From: [Eubacterium] saphenum
GTDB lineage: Bacteria > Bacillota > Clostridia > Oscillospirales > Ruminococcaceae
Direction: 5' to 3'
NCBI GenBank assembly: GCA_004554555.1
Contig: SFLN01000105.1
Span: forward strand, 1-6,615
DNA length: 6,615 nucleotides
Shown here: positions 1-6,312 of the stretch, piece by piece
How positions within the stretch are numbered: position 1 is the first letter of the stretch
How the letters are laid out: each line of letters begins with the position of its first letter
Notes under the pieces: model-generated
The model's input: only the letters and a program-made list of their open reading frames with translations
Database searches by the model: none
What the model was told of the DNA's origin: nothing
Position numbers and translations under genes: made by a program

Positions 1-26
1 TCAACAACATAAGGAATATAAGCCAT
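1..26 (-). CDS. clpP: ATP-dependent Clp protease proteolytic subunit, N-terminal start only (partial)
   Basis: Only the start codon and the next seven codons lie in the window, reading MAYIPYVV followed by a partial GA codon (E or D). This matches the usual ClpP opening (M-x-x-[IV]-P-Y-V-[IV]-E) of Firmicutes. ClpP is the cytoplasmic serine peptidase that forms a double-ring chamber fed by ClpX or ClpC. The identification rests on this short peptide plus context: it starts 29 nt after the tig stop, and tig followed by clpP is a widely conserved order. A good ribosome binding site, AAAGGAG, sits 8 nt upstream of the ATG. The catalytic residues lie outside the window. Confidence 0.82.
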
Positions 27-34
27 TTTACAAG

Positions 35-41
35 CTCCTTT
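35..41 (-). promoter_or_regulatory. Ribosome binding site of clpP
   Basis: AAAGGAG lies 8 nt before the clpP ATG, inside the 29-nt tig-clpP gap. It is the strongest Shine-Dalgarno match in the window and supports reading the truncated frame at the edge as a real gene. The gap holds no terminator hairpin and is too short for a full promoter of its own, so clpP is probably at least partly co-transcribed with tig. Confidence 0.75.
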
Positions 42-55
42 CGGGACAAATGAAA

Positions 56-1339
56 TTATTCTTTAACTTCCTCGATATCAGCGCTGTCCTTAACAAGCTC
101 AAGCGCCTTCTCGATTTTTATGTCTAATGTGAGAGTATCAACGGGAATTGCCGCCTTAACCTGCTCAACGTCCATCTTGTACTGCTCTGCAAGGTCAGCG
201 TATTCCTTATCGATGTCCTCTGCGGAAACCTCGATGTTTTCAAGCTGAGCGATTTTCTCGAGTGCAAGGCGAAGCTCAACCTGACGCTTTGCGGGCTCTC
301 TGAAATTAGCGCGGAACTGAGCCATAGTCATACCCGTGTACTTGAGGTAATCCTTGATATCGATGCGGGTTCTGGAAACCCACTCGCGTGCGATTTCGTC
401 GATGCGGCGCTCGTACATAACCTCGGGAATTTCAGCCTTCATCTTGCCAATCATCTCGTCCATAAGCGCGTTGTCCGCAGCGTCCGCAGCCTCGTCGGCG
501 AACTGCTTTTCAAGCTTCTCGCGGATTTCAGCCTTCAGCTCGTCAACGGTGTCCTTCTCGGAAACGTCCTTAACGAAATCATCGTCAAGCTCGGGCATTT
601 CCTTAGCCTTAATCTCGTGCAGCTTGCACTTGAAAACAGCGGGCTTGCCCTTGAGCGACTCAGCGTTGTAATCCTCGGGGAAGGTTACGTTTACATCGAA
701 CTCATCGCCGACATTCTTGCCGACAATCTGCTCCTCGAAGCCGGGAATGAAGGTGTGCGAACCGATTTCGAGCGGGAACTTCTCGCCCTTGCCGCCGTCG
801 AACGCAACTCCGTCGGTAAAGCCTTCGAAGTCGATAACCGCAGTATCGCCCTCTTGAACAGCTCTTCCCTCAACGGTTACAATTCTGGCAACCTTCTCGC
901 GCATCTTGTTGATTTCCTCGTCAACAACCTCGTCGGTTACAGTCTTGACAGTTTTCTTAACCTTTAATCCCTTGTAATCGGAAATTTCAACCTCGGGCTT
1001 GGTGATAAAATCAGCCTTCATCGAAACGCCGTTTTCTTTGCTTACGTCGGTAACCTCGGTGTTCTGAACGTCAACAACCTCAAGACCGGTCTTGTTTACA
1101 ACTTCCTCGATATTGTGATTATAGAGGTAATTTACAGCGTCCTCGAAGAAAACGTTTGCGCCGTAATGAGTTTCAACAACCTTTCTCGGAGCCTTGCCCT
1201 TGCGGAAGCCCGGAACGCTGATTTTTGACTTCTGCTGATTGTAAGCGGTGTTGATTGCCGCCTCAAACTCCTCCGCGCTGAACTTGAATTCAACCGCGTA
1301 AGTATTGGTTGCCGTGTTATTCTGAGATACAATTTCCAT
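56..1339 (-). CDS. tig: Trigger factor (ribosome-associated chaperone and peptidyl-prolyl isomerase)
   Basis: This 427-residue protein has the normal length and layout of trigger factor, the chaperone that docks at the ribosomal exit tunnel and shields nascent chains. Residues 1 to about 115 form the ribosome-binding domain with the signature GFRKGKAP at 44-51. Residues about 160-245 form the FKBP-type prolyl isomerase domain, seen as EGDTAVIDFEGF, then IPGFEEQIVG at 198-207 and FPEDY at 220-224. The rest is the helical C-terminal chaperone domain, rich in Glu and Lys. The start is fixed by a strong AAGGAAGGAA site 7 nt upstream. A 135-nt gap separates it from the phosphoesterase upstream, the second-largest gap in the window, so it may have its own promoter, although I could not find a clear one. 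clpP follows after 29 nt. No key motif is missing. Confidence 0.97.
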   Translation of the reverse strand: MEIVSQNNTATNTYAVEFKFSAEEFEAAINTAYNQQKSKISVPGFRKGKAPRKVVETHYGANVFFEDAVNYLYNHNIEEVVNKTGLEVVDVQNTEVTDVSKENGVSMKADFITKPEVEISDYKGLKVKKTVKTVTDEVVDEEINKMREKVARIVTVEGRAVQEGDTAVIDFEGFTDGVAFDGGKGEKFPLEIGSHTFIPGFEEQIVGKNVGDEFDVNVTFPEDYNAESLKGKPAVFKCKLHEIKAKEMPELDDDFVKDVSEKDTVDELKAEIREKLEKQFADEAADAADNALMDEMIGKMKAEIPEVMYERRIDEIAREWVSRTRIDIKDYLKYTGMTMAQFRANFREPAKRQVELRLALEKIAQLENIEVSAEDIDKEYADLAEQYKMDVEQVKAAIPVDTLTLDIKIEKALELVKDSADIEEVKE

Positions 1340-1346
1340 TTTGCTA

Positions 1347-1356
1347 TTCCTTCCTT
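1347..1356 (-). promoter_or_regulatory. Ribosome binding site of tig
   Basis: AAGGAAGGAA lies 7 nt before the tig ATG. It is two overlapping partial Shine-Dalgarno matches rather than one full AGGAGG, and it decides the start at 1339. High expression is expected for trigger factor and fits a purine-rich site of this kind. Confidence 0.7.
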
Positions 1357-1400
1357 GTTATTAATCGGTAGCTTTGCTCCCGTAATTTACCTTGTTTTTT

Positions 1401-1462
1401 GGTTCACCGCGATTTCGGTTCACAATAAAGTTCACCGCCTTCGGTTTCCCGTAGTTCGCCGC
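1401..1462 (-). repeat. Degenerate tandem direct repeats in the gap upstream of tig
   Basis: Reading the minus strand, the unit GCGG[C/T]GAACT begins at 1462 and again at 1438. Each copy is followed after a short variable stretch by AACCGAA, giving adjacent units of 24 and 28 nt. A third copy of the head, GCGGTGAACC, begins at 1410 and then runs into an A-rich stretch. An extra GTGAACC sits inside the second unit, and a weaker GGCGGCAAAAT precedes the first unit just after the phosphoesterase stop. The remainder of the 1340-1474 gap holds the tig ribosome binding site. I found no terminator and no persuasive -35/-10 pair. The repeats could be protein binding sites or simple slippage products. 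Confidence 0.45.
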
Positions 1463-1474
1463 ATTTTGCCGCCA

Positions 1475-2161
1475 TTAATTTACCGCAACGGGGTCAAATC
1501 CAACGCCGTCCGCAGAAACCAGCCTGTAAAACACGCCGTCGCGCTCGCAGTTCAACGCGCCACGGATTGCGCTTCCGTGGAGGTGCGCGTAAAAGCAGCG
1601 CTTCACGCCGTATTTGTGCAGGATTTCCGTAAGCAGCGCGTTTTCCTCGGTACCGTAAATCGGCGGGTAATGGATAAACGCCACAAGCTCTCCGCCGAGC
1701 TTCACGCCCGCCTGAAGCGACGCTTCCAGACGTCCCGCCTCGCGGTTCATCACCTTTAAATCAGCCTCTTCGCCGTTTTCGCGTATCCAACCGCGCGTTC
1801 CGCAGATTGAAATCCCCTCGGCAAGATAAGCGTTGTTGAACAGGAAATTTATGCTTGTAAAGCCGTTTTCGCTCACGAATTTCGTGATTTTGTTCATCGT
1901 TGACCACCACAAATCGTGGTTGCCCTTTACAAGAATTTTCCTGCCGTTCAGCTCCTTGTGGATAAACTCCAAATCCTTGAAGCTGTCCTCGAGCTTCAGC
2001 GCCCAGCTGTGGTCGCCGAGCAAAATCACGGTGTCGTTTTCGGTTATCTTGGAGTTCCAGTTTTCCTTCAAGCGTTCAACGTGATTTGTCCAGCCCGAAA
2101 AAATATCCATCGGCTTATCGCACCCGAGCGACAGGTGAAGGTCGCCAATCGTATAAATCAT
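1475..2161 (-). CDS. Calcineurin-like metallophosphoesterase, substrate unknown
   Basis: This 228-residue soluble protein carries the metal-binding blocks of the calcineurin-like phosphoesterase fold in order: GDLHL at 6-10 (D7, H9), GDHSWAL at 49-55 (D50), GNHD at 80-83 (N81, H82), FIHYPP at 163-167 with H164, and AHLHG at 192-196 (H193, H195). The family uses two metal ions to hydrolyse phosphoesters. The layout resembles the small bacterial phosphohydrolases grouped as COG1768, whose physiological substrate I do not know. The last block reads A-H-L-H rather than the more usual G-H-x-H. The start codon overlaps the thrC stop as ATGA and there is no Shine-Dalgarno sequence upstream, so translation is probably coupled to thrC. 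No signal peptide or membrane segment is visible. The family call is firm; any specific function would be a guess. Confidence 0.9.
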   Translation of the reverse strand: MIYTIGDLHLSLGCDKPMDIFSGWTNHVERLKENWNSKITENDTVILLGDHSWALKLEDSFKDLEFIHKELNGRKILVKGNHDLWWSTMNKITKFVSENGFTSINFLFNNAYLAEGISICGTRGWIRENGEEADLKVMNREAGRLEASLQAGVKLGGELVAFIHYPPIYGTEENALLTEILHKYGVKRCFYAHLHGSAIRGALNCERDGVFYRLVSADGVGFDPVAVN

Positions 2162-3651
2162 CGATTTTTAAGAAAATCAAGAACCACGCCGCTCATATTC
2201 TGCTTCTCCGCGCAGTCCGTGAAGCGAACAGCCTTGTTCTTGGTTGCGGCAAGCGGAGCGGGGATTTTTGTTCCCGTCTTAGCCTCGAGCTTGTCGATAA
2301 TGTCGAACTCGTCGCCCTCAGCGTTCCCGCCGACAGCCTCGTAAACGGCTCTCACGAACTTATAAGGATTAGCGGTCGAAGCGATGATGGTCTTGGTGTT
2401 GTCGCCGGTCTTTGCCTTGTAATCCTCGTAAACCTTGACTGCAACCGCGGTGTGCGTGTCAAGCAGATAGTGCTCGTCGTCAAAGGTTTTGCGGATTGTG
2501 GACTTGGTTTCATCGTCCGAGGTGCAGCCCGCGAAAAACAGCTCGCCGAGCTTGCTCTTCACGTCGTCGTTGACCTCGTACTTGCCGTCGGTCTTGAGCT
2601 TCCCGAACCAATCGTTTATCAGCGCATCGTTTTCGCCCGTGAGGTGATAGAGCATTCTCTCGAGGTTGGACGAGATGAGAATGTCCATCGACGGGGAAAT
2701 CGTCGTGTAGAACATTCTGTTTCTGTCGTAAACGCCCGTGTTGATGAAATCGGTGAGGACGTTGTTGCTGTTGGACGCGCAAATCAGCTTGTTCACGGGA
2801 ATTCCCATTCTCTTCGCGTAGTAAGCTGCGAGGATATTGCCGAAATTACCCGTCGGGACAACTATGTTCACCTTCTCGCCGAACTCGATTTCCTTATCGG
2901 CAACAAGCTGTACATAAGTAGAAACATAGTAAACAATCTGCGGCGCAAGTCTGCCCCAGTTAATGGAGTTTGCGCTCGACAGCAGAATGTTCTGCTTTGC
3001 GAGCTTCTCCTCGATTTCCTTATCGGTGAAAATCGCCTTAACGCCGTTCTGGCAGTCGTCAAAGTTGCCCTTAACCGCGCAGACGTTTACGTTATTGCCC
3101 TCCTGCGTGGTCATCTGGCGCTTCTGCATCGGAGAAACGCCGTCCTCGGGATAGAAAACGCTGATGGAAGTTCCGTCAACGTCCTTGAAGCCCTCGAGAG
3201 CCGCTTTTCCGGTATCGCCGGACGTTGCCACAAGGATTGCGATATGCTTTCCGTCAACCGTCTTTTTCGCGGAGGTTGTCAGCAGGTACGGCAAAATCTG
3301 GAGCGCCATATCCTTGAACGCGCAGGTAGGACCGTGCCACAGCTCAAGAACGTATTTTCCGCCGTTCAGCTTGGTTATCTCGGCGATATTGTTCGTGTCG
3401 AAATTCTTGTCGTTGTAAGCGCTCTCAACGCAGTGACGAAGCTCTTCCTCGGTAAAATCGGTCAGAAACTTCGAGAAAACCGCATAAGCGCGCTCGGTGT
3501 AGGTTTTGCCGCAAAGCGATTTGATTTCTTCCTCGGTGAACGCGGGGATATTCTCGGGAACGTAAAGTCCGCCCTCGTCGGAAAGTCCCTTTACAATAGC
3601 GTGCGCGCTCGATACCTTGAGCGAAGAATTTCTTGTGCTCGCGTAATTCAT
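2158..3651 (-). CDS. thrC: Threonine synthase (pyridoxal-phosphate enzyme)
   Basis: Threonine synthase converts O-phosphohomoserine to threonine and phosphate, the last step of threonine synthesis, in the cytoplasm. The 497-residue protein opens with the typical block Y-x-S-T-R-N at 3-8 and S-x-E/D-G-G-L-Y-V-P at 24-32. HGPTCAFKDMAL at 106-117 carries the expected PLP-binding lysine K113. ATSGDTGKAA at 142-151, SANSINWGR at 226-234 and the phosphate-cradling VPTGNFGN at 265-272 follow, with STANPYKF at 425-432 near the end. Length and motifs fit the long bacterial form. The start is supported by AAAGGA 9 nt upstream. It lies 14 nt after yraN and overlaps the phosphoesterase by 4 nt. It stands without hom or thrB beside it, and the 14-nt gap leaves no room for a leader or attenuator, so any threonine control must act elsewhere. 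Confidence 0.97.
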   Translation of the reverse strand: MNYASTRNSSLKVSSAHAIVKGLSDEGGLYVPENIPAFTEEEIKSLCGKTYTERAYAVFSKFLTDFTEEELRHCVESAYNDKNFDTNNIAEITKLNGGKYVLELWHGPTCAFKDMALQILPYLLTTSAKKTVDGKHIAILVATSGDTGKAALEGFKDVDGTSISVFYPEDGVSPMQKRQMTTQEGNNVNVCAVKGNFDDCQNGVKAIFTDKEIEEKLAKQNILLSSANSINWGRLAPQIVYYVSTYVQLVADKEIEFGEKVNIVVPTGNFGNILAAYYAKRMGIPVNKLICASNSNNVLTDFINTGVYDRNRMFYTTISPSMDILISSNLERMLYHLTGENDALINDWFGKLKTDGKYEVNDDVKSKLGELFFAGCTSDDETKSTIRKTFDDEHYLLDTHTAVAVKVYEDYKAKTGDNTKTIIASTANPYKFVRAVYEAVGGNAEGDEFDIIDKLEAKTGTKIPAPLAATKNKAVRFTDCAEKQNMSGVVLDFLKNR

Positions 3652-3660
3652 TGTCTGTCA

Positions 3661-3666
3661 TCCTTT
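3661..3666 (-). promoter_or_regulatory. Ribosome binding site of thrC
   Basis: AAAGGA begins within the yraN stop codon (TGA AAGGA) and lies 9 nt before the thrC ATG at 3651. It selects this ATG over an out-of-frame ATG that overlaps the site itself and opens only a short meaningless frame. Confidence 0.7.
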
Positions 3667-4052
3667 CAATTTACGGTATAAATTCCGTCGGCCGTGAAAG
3701 CGTCCTCGTATATTTGTATTCGGGTAATCCTAGGAAAATCGCCGCGCGTGAATTCAACCTCGGCGATATCGTATCTCGGCTGCAAGCGCGTTGGATTTTC
3801 GGTGAGCCACGCGTCTGCGGTGAGCACGATTTTCTTTTGCTTGGTGAAATTCACTGCCTCAAGTCCCGAAACCAAACTGCGGATTTCCCGCGCCTTAACC
3901 TCGGTGAAAACGACAAACCCGTGGATTTCCGAAATTATATCGATTTCGCCGACGCGCTTGTGGAAATTCCTCGCGATGATTTTGTGACCGCGCCGCCTGA
4001 GTTCCTCACAAACCGCGTCCTCGCCAAGTTTACCCTTTGCAATTTTATCCAT
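3666..4052 (-). CDS. yraN: UPF0102 family protein YraN, nuclease-fold
   Basis: This 128-residue protein matches the YraN/UPF0102 family in length and layout. The N-terminal helix G-x-L-G-E-D-A at 7-13 is followed by GHKIIARNF at 22-30, the GEIDII block at 35-40 (D38), FTEVKAR at 49-55 (E51 and K53), and PRYDIAEVE at 92-100. D38 and E-V-K at 51-53 form the PD-(D/E)XK pattern of Holliday-junction-resolvase-like and restriction-like nucleases. Activity is inferred from the fold; the biological role of the family is not well settled. Its start overlaps the end of rnhB by 8 nt and no Shine-Dalgarno sequence is visible upstream, so it is probably translated by coupling. The pairing rnhB-yraN is common in bacteria and hints at a role in nucleic-acid processing. 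Confidence 0.93.
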   Translation of the reverse strand: MDKIAKGKLGEDAVCEELRRRGHKIIARNFHKRVGEIDIISEIHGFVVFTEVKAREIRSLVSGLEAVNFTKQKKIVLTADAWLTENPTRLQPRYDIAEVEFTRGDFPRITRIQIYEDAFTADGIYTVN

Positions 4053-4716
4053 TTTTAATGTACTTTTTCAAAAAGCTTTTTCGGTGAATCGGGCAGAGCC
4101 CCAAGCTGTCGATGGCTTCATAATGCGCTTTTGTACCGTAGCCCTTGTGCTTTTCAAAGCCGTAGCCCGGATAAAGCTCGGCAAGTCTGCGCATTTCGTT
4201 GTCACGGTCTACCTTTGCAAGAATAGACGCTGCCGCAATAGCTTCACTTCTTGCGTCGCCGCCGATTACATTCTTTAATGTAACCTCAGCCTCGATTTCG
4301 GGAAGCACATCGCCGTCAACCAGTATAATTTTCGGCGAAACCGCAATTCCCTCAAAGGCTCTTTTCATTGCAAGCAAATCAGCCGACAAAATATCCGTGT
4401 CGTCAATTTCCTCGGCAGACGCGCACGAAACACACGCCGCAAGCGCTTTGTCCCAAATTTCCTCGTAAAGTGCCTCGCGCTTTTTCGGAGTAAGCTTTTT
4501 GCTGTCGTTCAGACCTTCAATCGGATTGTTCGGGTCAAGAACAACCGCCGCCGCAAACACCGGTCCTGCAATCGGACCTCTTCCCGCTTCGTCAATTCCG
4601 CAGACTGCCCCGTATTTCTCGAAGACAATTCTGTCAAATTCGCGAAGCGACAATCCCTCAAAATCAACTCCGTCAATTTTAAGCAGCGTTTCCGCGCTCT
4701 TGTGATGCTTGCTCAT
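4045..4716 (-). CDS. rnhB: Ribonuclease HII
   Basis: RNase HII cuts RNA in RNA-DNA hybrids and starts removal of single ribonucleotides misincorporated into DNA. The 223-residue protein shows the four expected metal-binding acids: D42 and E43 in GIDEAGRGP, D134 in LVDGD, and D154 in IGGDARSE. The GRG motif at 45-47 and Y193 in HKGYG, which together recognise the ribonucleotide, are present, as are LNDSKKL at 69-75, AAASILAKV at 161-169 and HRKSF at 211-215. The N-terminal stretch of about 38 residues before the first motif is longer than in E. coli and typical of Firmicutes. I chose ATG 4716 because GGAG lies 7 nt upstream. A longer in-frame start at 4875 would add 53 residues that look like antisense-type noise lying over the rbgA 3' end. 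The start lies 16 nt after rbgA and the stop overlaps yraN. Confidence 0.96.
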   Translation of the reverse strand: MSKHHKSAETLLKIDGVDFEGLSLREFDRIVFEKYGAVCGIDEAGRGPIAGPVFAAAVVLDPNNPIEGLNDSKKLTPKKREALYEEIWDKALAACVSCASAEEIDDTDILSADLLAMKRAFEGIAVSPKIILVDGDVLPEIEAEVTLKNVIGGDARSEAIAAASILAKVDRDNEMRRLAELYPGYGFEKHKGYGTKAHYEAIDSLGLCPIHRKSFLKKYIKNG

Positions 4717-4723
4717 AAAATCA

Positions 4724-4727
4724 CTCC
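4724..4727 (-). promoter_or_regulatory. Ribosome binding site of rnhB (decides the start)
   Basis: GGAG lies 7 nt before the ATG at 4716, within the 16-nt gap after the rbgA stop. It supports the 223-residue form of RNase HII over the longer frame starting at 4875. Confidence 0.65.
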
Positions 4728-4732
4728 GATAG

Positions 4733-5596
4733 TCAAAAAGGCGGCTTATCAAGCGTGATTTTCCCGATTTTACCGCCGCGAAATTCATCGAGAAGAGCTG
4801 CCGCGGCGCGCTCCGTATCGGGTTCACCGCCCGAAACCAGCATTTTCCGCGCACCCGCAATCTCGACGAGAACATCGCCCTCGCCCTTTATCCCGTAGCG
4901 CGCTTTCATCAGCTCGGGATAATCCCGCATAAGAACCGCGCCAAGCGCTCTTGCAAGCGCCTCGGTGTCCATAACCTCGTCCTTGACCGCGCCCGTGAAC
5001 GCAAGCCTCTGCGCCACGTCCTTGTCCTCGAACTTCGGCCACAAAATTCCCGGCATATCAAGCAGCTCCACGTCCTTGTCAATCGTCACCCACTGCTTTC
5101 CGCTAGTAACGCCCGGACGGTCGCCGACCTTTGTTTTCTTGGAATTTGCCATTCGGTTGATAAACGAGGATTTCCCAACATTTGGAATTCCCACAACCAT
5201 CAGCCGCATCGCTTTTCCTATCATACCGCGCGCTTTTCTGCGCTCGGTCAGCTCCCGAAGCAGCTTTTTTACAGCCGGCAGGAACTTGTTCACGCCCTTG
5301 CCGCTGCGGCAGTCGCACACGATAACGCACATTCCCTGCTTCTCGTAGAATTTCCGCCAAGCCTCGGTTGCCTTTTCATCAGCAGCGTCGCATTTGTTCA
5401 ATATCATAATGCGCGGCTTTTTCCCGCAAAGCTCGTCGATAATGGGATTTCTGCTGCTCTCGGGAATTCTCGCGTCGGTTATCTCGACAACCGCGTCAAC
5501 CATCTTCAGGTCAGCCTCGATAAGCCGTCTTGTTTTGGTCATGTGTCCGGGAAACCACTGAATATTTCCCGCGTCGTTTTGGTTATTTACAGCCAT
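4733..5596 (-). CDS. rbgA: Ribosome biogenesis GTPase RbgA (YlqF)
   Basis: RbgA is a circularly permuted GTPase that acts late in assembly of the 50S ribosomal subunit in Firmicutes. The permuted order is plain in this 287-residue protein: the conserved N-terminal WFPGHM at 14-19, then G4 (NKCD, 67-70) and a G5-like SGKG (98-101), followed by G1 (GIPNVGKS, 136-143), G2 (GVT, 162-164, in RPGVTSG) and G3 (DMPG, 180-183). The remaining 100 residues form the C-terminal RNA-binding domain. Its length is close to the B. subtilis protein. The ATG lies inside the end of lepB (10-nt overlap, ATGGCTGTAA) with no Shine-Dalgarno sequence, so translational coupling to lepB is likely. Neighbouring rplS and rnhB are its conserved genomic partners. 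Confidence 0.96.
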   Translation of the reverse strand: MAVNNQNDAGNIQWFPGHMTKTRRLIEADLKMVDAVVEITDARIPESSRNPIIDELCGKKPRIMILNKCDAADEKATEAWRKFYEKQGMCVIVCDCRSGKGVNKFLPAVKKLLRELTERRKARGMIGKAMRLMVVGIPNVGKSSFINRMANSKKTKVGDRPGVTSGKQWVTIDKDVELLDMPGILWPKFEDKDVAQRLAFTGAVKDEVMDTEALARALGAVLMRDYPELMKARYGIKGEGDVLVEIAGARKMLVSGGEPDTERAAAALLDEFRGGKIGKITLDKPPF

Positions 5597-6282
5597 TTGA
5601 ATTGTGAAATCGGCAGCACGCGCACAAACGCTCTGCCCATAATCAGATTTTTGTCAACAAAGCCGATGTCATCGAGATTACGGCTGTCGTTGGAAACGTT
5701 TCGGTTGTCGCCCATCACAAACACGCAGTTTTCGGGCACAACATAATCCACGTTGCTTTCAAGCCAGCCGTTATAGCGCCTTTTGGTAAGCTCCTTGATG
5801 TAGTCCTCCTCCAAAAGTTCGCCGTTGCGGTAAACCTCGCCTTTCTCAAAATTGATTCTTATGGTATCCCCCGCAACGCCTATAACGCGCTTTATAATCG
5901 CCTCGCCGTACATTTTTGTATTACCGTTCACCAGCTTGTCGGCTTGTATAACGACGATATCTCTAAAGGACGGTTCATAGAACAAATTTGTGATAAGCAC
6001 CTTGTCCTTGTCCAGCAGAGTATCGTTCATAGAAGGTCCATCAACGGTTATCGAGCGAAAAACAAACAGGTTGAGAAACAGCATTGCCACAACCGCGACA
6101 ATAACGTTGTTCACCCAACTCAGCACGTCGGAAAAAGGACGAGCCTTTTCACCGTCGGAGTCTTTGCTCTTTTCGGTGTTCTCGGCAGGAGCTTCGCTGT
6201 TTTCGACACTTTCGTCCGCAGCTTTTTCCTCAGCCTTTTCCCCGGCAGCCTGCTTTTCAATTTCCTCTTCAAACTCGCTCAT
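5587..6282 (-). CDS. lepB: Type I signal peptidase
   Basis: This 231-residue membrane enzyme removes signal peptides from exported proteins on the outer face of the membrane. One hydrophobic segment at about 57-77 anchors it. Right after this comes the box with the catalytic serine (DGPSM, S84), then RDIVV at 107-111, the catalytic lysine in IIKRVIG (K131), and the family box GDNRNVSNDSR at 191-201. The single anchor and short catalytic domain are of the Gram-positive (SipS) kind. A cytoplasmic N-terminal tail of about 48 residues is rich in Glu, Lys and Ala and looks disordered. No other Met lies before the anchor, so the start at 6282 is the only ATG choice, but the ribosome binding site (GTGAG, about 7-8 nt upstream) is weak. 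It follows a structured gap after rplS and overlaps rbgA by 10 nt. Confidence 0.95.
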   Translation of the reverse strand: MSEFEEEIEKQAAGEKAEEKAADESVENSEAPAENTEKSKDSDGEKARPFSDVLSWVNNVIVAVVAMLFLNLFVFRSITVDGPSMNDTLLDKDKVLITNLFYEPSFRDIVVIQADKLVNGNTKMYGEAIIKRVIGVAGDTIRINFEKGEVYRNGELLEEDYIKELTKRRYNGWLESNVDYVVPENCVFVMGDNRNVSNDSRNLDDIGFVDKNLIMGRAFVRVLPISQFKWL

Positions 6283-6296
6283 AGCACACTCACTTT

Positions 6297-6312
6297 TCGG
6301 AACTGTTCCCGA
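6297..6312 (-). other. Small dyad just upstream of lepB, overlapping the large hairpin
   Basis: On the minus strand TCGGGAACAGTTCCGA can fold on itself: TCGG and AA pair with TT and CCGA, with one bulged G and a CAG loop. Its left half is also the 3' arm of the larger hairpin at 6305-6373, so the two folds exclude each other. It ends 14 nt before the lepB ATG. It could be an alternative RNA fold or a DNA dyad for a regulator; nothing in the sequence decides between these. Confidence 0.35.

Noticed and set aside
1340..1400. Possible sigma-A promoter for tig (TAAATT or TTAATA as -10)
   Set aside because: Neither candidate has a recognisable -35 at proper spacing, so no promoter is called although one may exist.
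1355..1759. Plus-strand 134-codon frame spanning the tig-phosphoesterase gap
   Set aside because: Most of it is antisense to the phosphoesterase, no ribosome binding site or known domain is seen, and every supported gene here is on the other strand.
2086..3681. A 531-codon open frame with an ATG on the plus strand, lying opposite thrC
   Set aside because: It is fully antisense to a clear threonine synthase with all family motifs, shows no recognisable domain, and its composition (rich in Arg, Val, Leu) is that of a mirrored coding strand. The codon bias of thrC removes stop codons in this frame.
4717..4875. In-frame 53-residue extension at the N-terminus of RNase HII
   Set aside because: It overlaps the rbgA 3' end, is rich in Arg and Ser like out-of-frame translation, has no family match, and a GGAG site supports the internal ATG at 4716.
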